From Neobacillus jeddahensis (GTDB lineage Bacteria; Bacillota; Bacilli; Bacillales; Cytobacillaceae), in contig NZ_CCAS010000003.1 in NCBI RefSeq assembly GCF_000612625.1, positions 1 to 64,000 on the forward strand: 64,000 nt of DNA, read 5' to 3'. The position numbers and the translations under genes were made by a program. Positions 17,474-26,293 of the stretch are shown here, piece by piece (within the stretch, counting starts at the first letter, position 1; every line of letters begins with the position of its first letter). A model generated the notes under the pieces. That model was not told where the DNA came from and searched no databases. It was given only the letters and a program-made list of their open reading frames with translations.

Positions 17474-18859
17474 TTATACAGATATTTTTACTTTTCTTAT
17501 CCGCTCCCATGGCTTCATTTGCCAACGCTTTAATGCGAAACAGCCTCGGAGCCATTCGTCAGCCCCTTGAGCTAACCAAACCCCTAATAATCCTAAACCG
17601 TAATGAATCCCAAGCAAGTAACTAAGGGATACCGCAATGCCCCACATCGAGAGCATGCCGATGACGACAGGAAAGCGAACATCTCCAGCTGATTTTAAAG
17701 AACCCATCAAAACGATATTCATAGCCCTTCCAGGCTCAACAAAAACAATTGCCCATAACACCGGTAGACCAATTACAATGATTGCCGGGTCTTCTGTAAA
17801 CGTCTCGAGAATCGGCGAGCCAATTAGGGCAATAAGTAAGGAGGTAATGGTCGAGGCTACCATAGAAATTTTTAAGGTGCGAATCCCCCGTTTAAGGGCA
17901 CGATCATATTGTTTACCACCAATGTACCGGGCGACTAAGAGCTGTGTCCCTTGCGCAATTGCCACGGTAAATAAGAAACAAATCATGTTTATATTTAATA
18001 TATATACACGTGCAGCTAGAGAAGCTGTTCCCATTGAAACGACAAAGCTCGTAATGATCAGCTGGGATAATTGATATGAAAGATTCTCTCCAGCTGAAGG
18101 AATGCCAATCGCAAGTAACTCTTGAATGTCATCTTTTTTTGCTGTAAAGATGTCGCGAATGGTCAGGTTTAATGAAAGTCTGTCATACACTAGGTAGATT
18201 AATGCAATTACAGCAAAGGCACGGGCAATGACCATGGACCATGATACACCGGTAACACCAGTAATTGGCAACCCGAAAACCCCTGAAATCGCCACGATGT
18301 TTCCAATAATACTGATTAGGTCCATGACGACTGTAACGACCATTGACTCCTTCGTGTATCCATGACTCCTTAACACGGCACTGAGCGCTAAGGAAATAGA
18401 TTCGAAGAAAAGGGAAATCCCGCAAATACGGACAAAGGTCAGCCCATAGTTAAAGACTTTCCCTTTGATGTCAAATAATAATAGCATTTGTTCCCCAAAG
18501 AAAAAAACAATCAACGATACGACAATGCCAAACCAAACGTTCAAGCCAAATACAGACCGAGATAATTGATGGGCTTTGCTGAGCCGGCCTGCTCCGAGGT
18601 TTTGACTGATTAAAACAGTTGCCCCAATCGAGGTTACCGTGAACACTAAGATAAAGATATTCAATAATTGATTGGCAACACCAACACCGGCGGCCGCTTC
18701 ATCTGAAAAATGACTTAACATAAAGGTGGCAATAATCCCAATGCCCATATGTAGTGCAAGCTCAATAAATAGTGGCCAAGAGATACTAAAAAGTGATTGT
18801 TCTTGATATTTATTTGTAGGTTCTTCCAAAGTCGCAATACTCCTTTTCCCTAGTAACAT
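17474..18859 (-). CDS. MATE family efflux transporter
   Basis: A 461-residue polytopic membrane protein with about twelve hydrophobic segments arranged as two similar halves, as in MatE/NorM exporters. The hydrophobic core begins with SISWPLFIELALHMGIGII. Such proteins export cationic drugs or metabolites using a Na+ or H+ gradient; the substrate is unknown. The ATG at 18859 has no clear ribosome binding site. A TTG ten codons downstream (18829) follows AAAAGGAG and may be the real start. It stands as a single minus-strand gene convergent with the c-di-GMP gene. Confidence 0.88.
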   Translation of the reverse strand: MLLGKRSIATLEEPTNKYQEQSLFSISWPLFIELALHMGIGIIATFMLSHFSDEAAAGVGVANQLLNIFILVFTVTSIGATVLISQNLGAGRLSKAHQLSRSVFGLNVWFGIVVSLIVFFFGEQMLLLFDIKGKVFNYGLTFVRICGISLFFESISLALSAVLRSHGYTKESMVVTVVMDLISIIGNIVAISGVFGLPITGVTGVSWSMVIARAFAVIALIYLVYDRLSLNLTIRDIFTAKKDDIQELLAIGIPSAGENLSYQLSQLIITSFVVSMGTASLAARVYILNINMICFLFTVAIAQGTQLLVARYIGGKQYDRALKRGIRTLKISMVASTITSLLIALIGSPILETFTEDPAIIVIGLPVLWAIVFVEPGRAMNIVLMGSLKSAGDVRFPVVIGMLSMWGIAVSLSYLLGIHYGLGLLGVWLAQGADEWLRGCFALKRWQMKPWERIRKVKISV

Positions 18860-18961
18860 ATTAGAATATAAATTTCATTGTACATCTAACGTGGCGTTAA
18901 AAATAGGGGGGAATCGATGATATTTCTACTTTATGCCAATGGTAGTTCAGAAAGACATAAG

Positions 18962-18997
18962 CAAAAAAATGGCTGACTTTAATCTCATAAAGTCAGC
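18962..18997 (-). terminator. Terminator of the small conserved gene
   Basis: GCTGACTTTA (18972-18981) pairs with TAAAGTCAGC (18988-18997). On the minus strand the stem is followed by a run of Ts (ATTTTTTTGC). It ends transcription of the gene at 19047-19436. Confidence 0.85.
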
Positions 18998-19046
18998 TAA
19001 GGAGTGAGTCGATAGAGCTGTGATTAGTAAAATGAATCAAGGGGGA

Positions 19047-19436
19047 TTAATACCCCCATTTCATTGCGACTGTTAAGGTACAGCAGCTTTCGGGTTGGTT
19101 TTGGGTAGGCTGCGGTTGCGTCGAGAGAATGAAATGCACACCACTAGGGGTGAACTGGGTCACCACTGGAACCTTTAGACCAATTGTTTTGATGAGTTGA
19201 TCTACTTCCGCCTTTTTCCCTTGTTGGGCAGCACTCATCATTTTATGCGAGAATTGAGCATCCCCTAACCGATCTAACAAGACACTCCCTTGTTGCATTA
19301 ACAGATGAAATGACTTTACCGATCCTTCAAAAATTTTTGTATCTACTGGTGGATAAGAGCGGAAATGGGGAGCAACCGTTTGGATTGGATAAGGTGGCAA
19401 GGGGATGGTCCGATAAAGATATGGATTGTAGTACAC
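19047..19436 (-). CDS. Small conserved Bacillaceae protein of unknown function
   Basis: A 129-residue protein starting at a GTG seven bases behind GGAGAG. The N-terminus is rich in Tyr and Pro (YYNPYLYRTIPLPPYP). A helical middle part follows (SFHLLMQQGSVLLDRLGD, then AAQQGKKAEVDQLIKTIGL), and the C-terminus is beta-like with a Cys pair (ESCCTLTVAMKW). The style resembles small spore-associated proteins of Bacillus, but I do not recognise the family with certainty and assign no function. It has its own terminator and appears monocistronic. Confidence 0.7.
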   Translation of the reverse strand: MYYNPYLYRTIPLPPYPIQTVAPHFRSYPPVDTKIFEGSVKSFHLLMQQGSVLLDRLGDAQFSHKMMSAAQQGKKAEVDQLIKTIGLKVPVVTQFTPSGVHFILSTQPQPTQNQPESCCTLTVAMKWGY

Positions 19437-19532
19437 GCTTTACTCTCCTTCCATATAAAAAAACACAGGACATTATACGGTATGACATGATCGGTTCTTT
19501 GGTGACCTAGAGTCAAACAGGAACCGTGTCAT

Positions 19533-19568
19533 AAAAAAGCGCAGACATCATAGAAGATCTCTGCGCTT
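19533..19568 (-). terminator. Terminator of the DUF4097 gene
   Basis: AAGCGCAGA (19537-19545) pairs with TCTGCGCTT (19560-19568); on the minus strand the stem is followed by TTTTTTAT. It lies 33 bases after the stop of the gene at 19602-20498. Confidence 0.85.
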
Positions 19569-19601
19569 ATTCATGTGGATGCCTTAATCAAGGCGACCGG
19601 C

Positions 19602-20498
19602 TTATTTAATTTTAATAACACCGCTCGATACGTCTAGGTCAAGTTTATATTTACCTGAGCCATGTTTCCCGTCAAGACTATGTTTTGTTTGCTTTTGGGC
19701 CGTTAATGGGAAATCACATGAAATGATCCCGCTGCTCTTATCACCATTAAGAGTAAAGTCTGCGTTCTTAGGTAAATCAATGGATGCAGCTCCAGAGCTT
19801 AGATTTAATTCGACGGAATCTGTTAATTTATCCATTTGAATATCAAGCTTGCCAGAAGAAACAGTTGCATCCACTGGTCCAGTATAATGCTGGATCTCCA
19901 TTTTACCGGAGCTAAGCTGAAACTTACCCGAATCCGCTTTAAGTGAATCAATCTGTACATTACCTGACGATACATCATGATCAAAGCGTTTGACGATAAG
20001 ATTCTTAAGGTTCATTTGACCTGAGCCGATATTTACATTTAAATCCTTTAACTTTACTGGGTTATCCGCTTGACCAGAAAAGTTGACCCGACCTGAACCT
20101 AAATCTATATCCATGTTACGATCATAGGTTTCCGGTATATAGATTTTTAGTTCCTTCTTTTTAGAGAAGCCCCAGCTGAAGGAATTAAACCACTTGTTTT
20201 TGATAGAAACCTCGACGGTGTCGCCATTTTCCCTGACGATGAGCGTTCCTTTGCCATTATAAACAGCTTTTAAATCTTTACGGTCTTCTGGAATAATGGT
20301 TGTACTGACACTAGAAAGATTCATGTCAATCAGGTCGATATCGTTGGTAATCGTGGCTTGATTTTCATTTTGACTAGACTTGAACCAGTTAAATTGTGCT
20401 GCTTGATGAAAAATAATATATAACCCTGTGATAATCAATAACAGTATTAAAATTCTTTTCAATACTTTCATCCCCTTTTTTACATCTTCTATATACAT
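19602..20498 (-). CDS. DUF4097 family protein (LiaG-like)
   Basis: A protein of about 298 residues with one N-terminal membrane anchor (LKRILILLLIITGLYIIF), followed by a repetitive beta-strand domain facing outward. Repeats of the type LSSGxxxI/LNIGSGQ recur (VNIGSGQMNLKN, HDVSSGNVQIDSL, FQLSSGKMEI, VSSGKLDIQM, LSSGAASIDL), ending DVSSGVIKIK. This is the DUF4097 beta-solenoid pattern seen in LiaG and related envelope-stress proteins. The start is set at the ATG at 20498 behind GGAGG. No liaRS-like partner is adjacent. It is probably a membrane-bound extracytoplasmic protein; its role is unknown. Confidence 0.82.
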   Translation of the reverse strand: MYIEDVKKGMKVLKRILILLLIITGLYIIFHQAAQFNWFKSSQNENQATITNDIDLIDMNLSSVSTTIIPEDRKDLKAVYNGKGTLIVRENGDTVEVSIKNKWFNSFSWGFSKKKELKIYIPETYDRNMDIDLGSGRVNFSGQADNPVKLKDLNVNIGSGQMNLKNLIVKRFDHDVSSGNVQIDSLKADSGKFQLSSGKMEIQHYTGPVDATVSSGKLDIQMDKLTDSVELNLSSGAASIDLPKNADFTLNGDKSSGIISCDFPLTAQKQTKHSLDGKHGSGKYKLDLDVSSGVIKIK

Positions 20499-20633
20499 AA
20501 TAGGAAATCCTCCGCTTTTACTCAATGAACCAGGGATTTATTTCTTGCTAAGACTTGAGGCTGATTTTCTTCTGCTTAATTGGTGTATCAATAATGCTGT
20601 GGACACCTCGTCATTAAGAAGAATGCCCATCAT

Positions 20634-20675
20634 AAAAAAGCATCCTCTCAATATAATCTGAAGGGATGCTTTTTC
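20634..20675. terminator. Terminator of the EamA transporter gene
   Basis: AAAAAAGCATCC pairs with GGGATGCTTTTTC around a 17-nt loop. It lies just after the EamA gene stop and has T-runs in both directions. Confidence 0.85.
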
Positions 20676-20686
20676 GTCGTCCGATG

Positions 20687-21649
20687 CTAAAAATTTTTTA
20701 CCTTACCTCGATAAAAGGGCTTCTTTTTTAATCGTGAGGTGTGCAAGAATTCCTCTAGTGCACCTGAACCTAATAACACGCCAACCAAAATGAAAAGAAA
20801 ACCATAAACGTGTGAAAGGGAAATCTTTTCATTCAAAAACAGGACGGCACCAACTAATGAAAAGAAGGGATTGAGGTTAATGAAAATAGCGGATTCGGCT
20901 ACGCCGACCTTTCCAATCGATGAGTTGTAAATCATATGACCCATAGCGGTGGCGATGATCGCTGATGCTAGGAAAATCATCCACACACCAAAGGATCCGT
21001 GGGGAATATCCGCCAATCCATGTGGTTCCTTAATCAAACTAATGATAAATAAAATAATCGATCCCATCACCAGCATATACCCTGTCATTAATCGGGGATC
21101 CAATGTTGGTGAGATTTTCTTGATCATCACAAAGCTAAACGCCTGCGTGAAAATGGATAGAAACACGTAAATGTCACCAATTGAAATGGAACTAATTCCG
21201 CCTTTATTTCCGATCATCACAATGAACGCTACCCCTGTTAATCCAAAGAGTATCCCGATTATTTTTAAAAGGGTCACTCGGTCCTTTAGAAAAATGAAGG
21301 CTACGATCGTAGACAGTAACGGACTTAGTCCTAGAATAAGACCACCATTTGAGGCAGTTGTTTTTGACAATCCCATCGATAAAAAGAAATGGTGGCAAAC
21401 GACATTAAAGAAACAGGCAATGGTAATGTAGACAGCTTCCTTTTTGGTCGGCAAGCGGACCTTTTTTAAAAAAGAAAGAATGATAAAGACACAGATGCCT
21501 GCGGTGAAAACGCGAAGGGAAGTGATCGTGATGGGCTTAAAGCTTGTCACGATAATCTTTGTTGCGATCACATTGAATCCCCAGGAGGCCATCGCGAAGA
21601 CTAAAAGCATATAGATTTGGAATTTCTCCGTTTTGATCAATTTCTTCAC
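20687..21649 (-). CDS. EamA/DMT family transporter
   Basis: A ten-segment drug/metabolite transporter with two EamA repeats, about 320 residues from the GTG at 21649. The first repeat starts QIYMLLVFAMASWGFNVIA, the second GDIYVFLSIFTQAFSFVMI. The in-frame ATG at 21709 is less likely: a TATAAT -10 sequence on the minus strand ends only a few bases before it, so a transcript would start at or after that codon. No candidate has an ideal ribosome binding site, so the N-terminus remains uncertain by 20-30 residues. The substrate is unknown; family members export amino acids or metabolites. Confidence 0.85.
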   Translation of the reverse strand: MKKLIKTEKFQIYMLLVFAMASWGFNVIATKIIVTSFKPITITSLRVFTAGICVFIILSFLKKVRLPTKKEAVYITIACFFNVVCHHFFLSMGLSKTTASNGGLILGLSPLLSTIVAFIFLKDRVTLLKIIGILFGLTGVAFIVMIGNKGGISSISIGDIYVFLSIFTQAFSFVMIKKISPTLDPRLMTGYMLVMGSIILFIISLIKEPHGLADIPHGSFGVWMIFLASAIIATAMGHMIYNSSIGKVGVAESAIFINLNPFFSLVGAVLFLNEKISLSHVYGFLFILVGVLLGSGALEEFLHTSRLKKKPFYRGKVKNF

Positions 21650-21792
21650 TACTTTCCCGGTCAGTATTATGTATTTTCTGCTCAATTCAGGCAAAAAAAT
21701 AGATGCCATTATTATACAATGGATTTACACAATAGTATTAGTGTTTTTTTTCGGTTTTCGAAATAAATCTCTAGAACTAAGTGGTAAAATTG

Positions 21793-21820
21793 AAAATCCC
21801 CTTTTTATGAAGGGGATTTT
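21793..21820 (-). terminator. Terminator of the adenine deaminase gene
   Basis: AAAATCCCCTT (21793-21803) pairs with AAGGGGATTTT (21810-21820). It lies five bases after the ade stop; a short T-run follows on the minus strand. Confidence 0.8.
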
Positions 21821-21825
21821 AGTGG

Positions 21826-23565
21826 TTATTGGGCATCGATCTGAATATGTTCAAATTTAGATACTTGGAACAGGCCTTGGTCCGTCAGTTTTAATTCCGG
21901 AATGACGGGTAGTGATAAAAAGGATAAGGTTAAAAACGGGTTGAAATGATCGTTAGCCCCTAGCTGCTTGAGGGCGAGATTAATCTTGTTGAGGTGGGAA
22001 TACACCTCAGGATAAGGGCGATCAGACATCAAACCGGCAATCGGAAGTTCAAGAGAAGCAATCATCACCCCTTGATTAACAACAATCATACCCCCTTGCA
22101 TTTCTTTCATGGCATTGGCTGCCACAAGCATATCGCGATCATTCGTTCCCGCAATAATAAGATTGTGAGAATCATGAGCGATGGTGGTGGCAATCGCTCC
22201 GGATTTTAGCCCTAATCCTTTGACAATTCCTAACCCAATCGCAGCTGTCATGTGATGCCGCTCCACGACCGCTATTTTTAATTGATCATTACGAATAGAG
22301 GGTTGAAAAAATCCTTTATCACACCTGTTTACCTGCTCAATTAAATGGACTGTTACCAGACTATTAGGGATGATTTCAATGATATTTGCTTTGTTACTTT
22401 TTAAAGGAATATGAAAGTGAGCTTCCGTTAACTCATGAAACCGAACCGATCCACCTATTGGTTCGGAATCAATAGGGGTGTTGAACTCTGCTTTATTTAC
22501 CAGTTTCCCTCCCTCGACAACCGCTTTGCCCTCTTTAAATACATCTGTAATTTGGATGGTCTCCAGGTCATCGAAAAGAACAAAATCCGCTTTATATCCA
22601 GGGGCAATGGCTCCTTTCTCCCCAAGCCCAAAACATTCTGCTGCATTAATCGAGGCCATTTGAATAGCCGTAATCGGGGAGAGACCAAGTGAAATGGCTA
22701 GGCGAACATTATGATCGATACTTCCTTCGTGAACGAGGTCATCTAAATGTTTATCATCTGTAACAAATAGACAGCGACGGGCGTTGCGCTCGTTCACAAC
22801 TGGAATTAACTGTCGTAAATCCTGCGCAACAGTACCCTCGCGAATCATTAAATACATCCCGAGCTGAAGTCGTTCTTTTGCTTCCTTGACCGTTGTACTT
22901 TCATGATCTGTCCGAATGCCAGCAGACATATACACATTCAAGTCAGCACCGCTAAGGCCTGCTGCATGGCCATCAATTTTTTTTCGATATTGCTTACTAT
23001 CGAGTAGCTTCGTCATCATGTCTTGTTCAGCATGTAAAACAGCCGGGAAGTTCATTACTTCAGCTAAACCAAGCACTTGTGGATGATGATAAAATGGCTC
23101 TAAATCTTGCGCATTCAGAATGGCACCAGAATGCTCAAAGTTCGTGGCCGGAACACAGGAGGGGAGCATAAAGTAAAAATCGAAGGGGAGGTTTTCTGAA
23201 GAATCCAGCATATATTGGATTCCATCTGCCCCTAACACATTGGCAATTTCATGCGGATCTGCAATTACGGTTGTGACCCCGTGGAGGAGGAGAACCTTAG
23301 CAAATTCACGAGCGGTTACGGTAGATGATTCGATATGGACATGGCCATCAATGAAGGCAGGTGAGACATAACGCCCCTTCGCATCGACGACATTTTCCCC
23401 CTCATAGTCACCGATTCCTGCAAAGTATCCATCGACAATGGCAATGTTCCCTTCCATGACTTCACCATTAAAGACATCGATGACTTTCCCATTTTTAATG
23501 ACAGTATCTGCCGGCTCTCTTCCAGATGCTACAGAGATTCTTCTTGTTAGGTGATTTCTCTCCAT
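21826..23565 (-). CDS. ade: Adenine deaminase
   Basis: A 579-residue amidohydrolase of the AdeC type, which converts adenine to hypoxanthine and ammonia using Mn/Fe. Visible landmarks are PADTVIKNGKVIDVFNGEV at the start, the metal-binding SPAFIDGHVHIESS (about 70-83), VIADPHEIANVLG, GHAAGL, the central TDDKHLDDLV and the C-terminal HDSHNLIIAG. Length and motifs match the family. The start is the ATG at 23565, because AGAGG lies nine bases ahead; the ATG three codons upstream overlaps that site. It is followed on the same strand by no further gene and lies 64 bases downstream of guanine deaminase, so the two probably share a promoter. They feed the purine pathway encoded divergently. Confidence 0.95.
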   Translation of the reverse strand: MERNHLTRRISVASGREPADTVIKNGKVIDVFNGEVMEGNIAIVDGYFAGIGDYEGENVVDAKGRYVSPAFIDGHVHIESSTVTAREFAKVLLLHGVTTVIADPHEIANVLGADGIQYMLDSSENLPFDFYFMLPSCVPATNFEHSGAILNAQDLEPFYHHPQVLGLAEVMNFPAVLHAEQDMMTKLLDSKQYRKKIDGHAAGLSGADLNVYMSAGIRTDHESTTVKEAKERLQLGMYLMIREGTVAQDLRQLIPVVNERNARRCLFVTDDKHLDDLVHEGSIDHNVRLAISLGLSPITAIQMASINAAECFGLGEKGAIAPGYKADFVLFDDLETIQITDVFKEGKAVVEGGKLVNKAEFNTPIDSEPIGGSVRFHELTEAHFHIPLKSNKANIIEIIPNSLVTVHLIEQVNRCDKGFFQPSIRNDQLKIAVVERHHMTAAIGLGIVKGLGLKSGAIATTIAHDSHNLIIAGTNDRDMLVAANAMKEMQGGMIVVNQGVMIASLELPIAGLMSDRPYPEVYSHLNKINLALKQLGANDHFNPFLTLSFLSLPVIPELKLTDQGLFQVSKFEHIQIDAQ

Positions 23566-23629
23566 CGTCAACATCCTCTTTTTTAGGTTATGAGTGTCTA
23601 GTTCTTAAATTCCTACTGTTTTTCCAAGT

Positions 23630-24100
23630 TTAGTATTCCACTTTATCCTGAGAATTCTCCCATGTTTTAAACGGTAAGGCACCAGTTGATGGGGAAATTT
23701 GCTTCATGGGGATTTTTCGGAGCTCGACCGGGAGCTCGAGCTGCTCATAAATGAATTGATCATCAAACCCGATCTTAGCGGCATCCTGTTTGGTAGCGGC
23801 ATAATAAACTGCTTTTGGACGGGCCCAATAAATGGCCCCGATGCACATAGGACAAGGCTCACAGCTCGTATAGATTTCACAGTCATCGAGTTGAAAAGTA
23901 TTTAAATGTTTGCAGGCATCGCGAATCGCCTGTACCTCAGCATGTGCAGTTGGATCATTTGAGGTGGTTACTTCATTTCGACCCCTTCCAATTATTTTTC
24001 CATCTTTGACAACAATGGCGCCAAATGGTCCGCCATGACGGGTGATGACATTATTGAGAGCTAACTCAATTGCTTTTTCCATAAACAGAAAATCTGACAT
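23630..24100 (-). CDS. guaD: Guanine deaminase
   Basis: A 156-residue zinc deaminase of the cytidine deaminase fold. The zinc site is complete: HAEV (His and catalytic Glu near residues 53-55) and CEPCPMC (about 80-86). The length equals that of B. subtilis GuaD, and stretches such as VTTSNDPTAHAEVQAIR and IYWARPKAVYYAAT are family hallmarks. The C-terminus ends in Glu-Tyr, as in GuaD. It deaminates guanine to xanthine, the substrate for the Puc dehydrogenase encoded on the other strand. AGAGG precedes the ATG. It is the upstream gene of the guaD-ade pair. Confidence 0.93.
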   Translation of the reverse strand: MSDFLFMEKAIELALNNVITRHGGPFGAIVVKDGKIIGRGRNEVTTSNDPTAHAEVQAIRDACKHLNTFQLDDCEIYTSCEPCPMCIGAIYWARPKAVYYAATKQDAAKIGFDDQFIYEQLELPVELRKIPMKQISPSTGALPFKTWENSQDKVEY

Positions 24101-24399
24101 AACAACCTCTCCGATCTACTATATATTAATTAGGTTTGCTTACATGCTGATACGATATTTTATGGGAACATGTGCATCTCCGTAATCATAAGCAACAAGG
24201 AAGTTGTGGGAATTTCCTTGACGAATTAGAACTATTATTCTACAACTCTCCTCTATTTTCTCCTATCCTGTAAGGGTATCTGACAGACTTTTTTACTAAC
24301 CCAGTGTAATGTTAATTTCCGCTTCAGGCACGCAAGCTTCAAGTGGGTCTCTTTTAACCGATTATATGGTTGATTTGGAAAAGTAATGAATAAATACCT

Positions 24400-24416
24400 T
24401 GTGAGATTTTATGACA
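24400..24416 (+). promoter_or_regulatory. TnrA/GlnR box controlling the purine degradation genes
   Basis: TGTGAGATTTTATGACA fits the TnrA/GlnR consensus TGTNANATTTTNTNACA at every specified position. Its centre is about 48 bp before the start point predicted from the -10 at 24444-24449, which is the distance used when TnrA activates promoters. A tnrA gene lies at 63561-63890 in the same window. Confidence 0.8.
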
Positions 24417-24420
24417 TCAA

Positions 24421-24449
24421 TGTAGATGCATATGCGTCAATTAGATAAT
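24421..24449 (+). promoter_or_regulatory. Candidate activator-dependent promoter of the puc-urease series
   Basis: GATAAT at 24444-24449 is a fair -10. The -35 position (24421-24426, TGTAGA) is poor, as expected when an activator bound just upstream is required. The predicted start is near 24456. Confidence 0.5.
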
Positions 24450-24592
24450 ATAAGGAAAAAGCTGATGACAGAATTTTTAACACGAATTTCCAGTAATCAG
24501 TCGTTGTAATGATCCATGTGTCTATACAAAAAAAGTGACCATGTGATTTTTTTTATTAGGAGGTCTATAGTTGTTTAATTAGGGGGTCTTAG

Positions 24593-25639
24593 ATGGACGG
24601 GATACATGAGATTTTAGAGGCCATTTATTCATCCTCACAAGGTGATGTTCTGGCCACCATCATTCGAGTAGAAGGGTCAGCTTATCGTAAAGAGGGTACT
24701 TCGATGTTGTTTAGGAATGATGGCTCACAAGTTGGCCTGCTAAGTGCAGGCTGTCTGGAGGTCGATTTAGCTTGTAGGATTGAAGAGACCAAGAATCAAC
24801 GGACAACTCAAACGGTTGTTTATGATATGCGGGAGGAGGAGGACTTGTCATGGGGACAGGGGGCAGGCTGCAATGGCGTGATTAGTGTACTACTTGAACC
24901 GATTGATGCCTGTCTTCGTGATCACCTTTGTAAATTAAAGTTTCATCTAGAAGAAGGAAAAAGGGTTACAATGCTGAAAAAAATAACAGAAAATTACAAC
25001 GTTTCAGATTATTTATTTGTAACTGATGATGGTAATCTATTTGGAAAGTGGCATGGCGGAATATCTGTCCAAGTGAAAAACCTGCTTACCGAGATTCATC
25101 AAACCACTCGAAAAAGTGGGCTGCGCTTTTTGACGGAACTGTCTTCACAAGTTTATCTCCATACATTTGAGCCGAAGCCACGGTTAATTGTGTTTGGGGC
25201 AGGTGCAGATGCCATTCCTCTGGTAAGGCTTGCCGCTCAGGTTGGTTTTTCCGTAATTGTGTCTGATTGGCGCTCTGCCTTGTGCAATGAACGGTGTTTT
25301 CCAGACGCGCATAAGCGAATCGTTGGCCACCCCAGTGACGTGTTGTCAGCCCTTCCATTATCCAATCTAGATTCTGTCATCATCTTAACCCACCATTTCC
25401 AAAAAGATAAAGAATTGCTTCATCAATTAAACGGAAAAAATTTGCTTTATTTAGGCGTGCTAGGTTCATCATCAAGAACGAGACGATTACTGGAGGGAAA
25501 GGCTATTCCATCCGACGTTAACAGCCCAGTTGGGTTGGCGATTGGAGCGGAAGGACCTGAAGAAATCGCCGTTAGTATTGTGGCGGAACTCATTCAACGG
25601 CAACGGACAAAGCGGTCTGCAAAGGTGGTCTGCCATTGA
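24593..25639 (+). CDS. pucA: XdhC family xanthine dehydrogenase maturation factor
   Basis: A 348-residue protein with the two XdhC regions. The N-terminal XdhC/CoxI domain has GDVLATIIRVEGSAYRKEGT and SAGCLEVDL (about residues 17-63). The C-terminal Rossmann-like domain has LIVFGAGADAIPLVRLAAQ (about 199-217) and GVLGSSSRTRRLL. XdhC proteins bind and insert the molybdenum cofactor into xanthine dehydrogenase. AGGGGG lies six bases before the ATG. It heads the plus-strand purine catabolism series and overlaps the next gene (TTGA), as in the B. subtilis pucABCDE operon. The symbol is given by homology and gene order. Confidence 0.9.
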   Translation: MDGIHEILEAIYSSSQGDVLATIIRVEGSAYRKEGTSMLFRNDGSQVGLLSAGCLEVDLACRIEETKNQRTTQTVVYDMREEEDLSWGQGAGCNGVISVLLEPIDACLRDHLCKLKFHLEEGKRVTMLKKITENYNVSDYLFVTDDGNLFGKWHGGISVQVKNLLTEIHQTTRKSGLRFLTELSSQVYLHTFEPKPRLIVFGAGADAIPLVRLAAQVGFSVIVSDWRSALCNERCFPDAHKRIVGHPSDVLSALPLSNLDSVIILTHHFQKDKELLHQLNGKNLLYLGVLGSSSRTRRLLEGKAIPSDVNSPVGLAIGAEGPEEIAVSIVAELIQRQRTKRSAKVVCH

Positions 25640-26280
25640 AGGATCACGGCATCATTGCGGTCCTGCTTGCAGCAGGTAAGAGCAGTCGCATGAAGACAAA
25701 TAAATTGGCCCTCCCTCTTGGTAGGACAACAATTGGCAGTTCCACCCTACAGAATGCCCTTTTGTCAAACCTGGCCCATATTATCGTGGTAACGCGAGCG
25801 GAGGATCGCTTACATTGGATAGACTCCACCCTCTTTGAACCAGTCCTGCGAACAAGGTGGAGTACGGTTACCTGTCAGGACGCTGATCAGGGGCAGGCCC
25901 ATTCACTAAGCTGTGGCGTACTGGCAGCGATAGAACGGAAGCCAAAAGGGATAATGATTCTACTTGGAGATCAACCTTTTTTATCGTTCCAATTGATTAA
26001 TGACCTAGTGGAGAAATATGAAGCTCGTAGTCTAAAGGAAGGAACGATTCCTTTTCTTGCCGCCAGTTTTCAAGGGATTCCAAGGCCGCCGATTATCTTT
26101 GCACCGGAAATGTTTCCGGAATTAGTAGCGTTAAAAGGGGATGAAGGGGCACGCAAGCTTATCCAAACACAAGCATATCCAGAATTAGTGGTGAATTATG
26201 AGAATCGCTGTGATTTTTTAGATATGGATACAAAGGAAGAATATGAACAATGGAAAGGAGTTGGCAGCAGTCATGATTAG
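25636..26280 (+). CDS. pucB: Molybdenum cofactor nucleotidyltransferase (MobA/MocA-like)
   Basis: A 214-residue NTP transferase starting at TTG, which overlaps the pucA stop. AAAGGTGG is placed correctly upstream. The nucleotide-binding signature VLLAAGKSSRMKTNKLALPL (residues 9-28) and the metal-binding MILLGDQPF (about 101-109) are intact. Such enzymes cytidylate molybdopterin to give the MCD form of the cofactor used by xanthine dehydrogenases. Its place between XdhC and the dehydrogenase subunits matches pucB of B. subtilis. Confidence 0.9.
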   Translation: MKDHGIIAVLLAAGKSSRMKTNKLALPLGRTTIGSSTLQNALLSNLAHIIVVTRAEDRLHWIDSTLFEPVLRTRWSTVTCQDADQGQAHSLSCGVLAAIERKPKGIMILLGDQPFLSFQLINDLVEKYEARSLKEGTIPFLAASFQGIPRPPIIFAPEMFPELVALKGDEGARKLIQTQAYPELVVNYENRCDFLDMDTKEEYEQWKGVGSSHD

Positions 26281-26293
26281 GCAGGGAGCAACG

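Larger units (their letters stand above)
24101..24592. other. Divergent regulatory region between guaD and the puc genes
   Basis: A 492-base segment without a credible gene. It contains a perfect TnrA box (24400-24416) and a candidate promoter for the plus-strand genes. An imperfect inverted repeat TTAACC (24354-24359)/GGTTGA (24368-24373) loosely resembles the PucR site WWWCNTTGGTTAA. TGACAGACTTTTTTACT at 24281-24297 matches the TnrA box at 14 of 17 positions and may serve guaD. About 135 bases between the predicted start point and pucA form an untranslated leader with no recognised riboswitch. Confidence 0.5.

Noticed and set aside
17637-18074. A 145-codon plus-strand frame
   Set aside because: It lies wholly antisense to the MATE transporter gene, whose membrane-segment pattern and family fit are clear.
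24101-24592. A purine riboswitch in front of the deaminase or puc genes
   Set aside because: I looked on both strands for the conserved purine aptamer junction sequences and found none; the region is better explained by the TnrA box and promoter.
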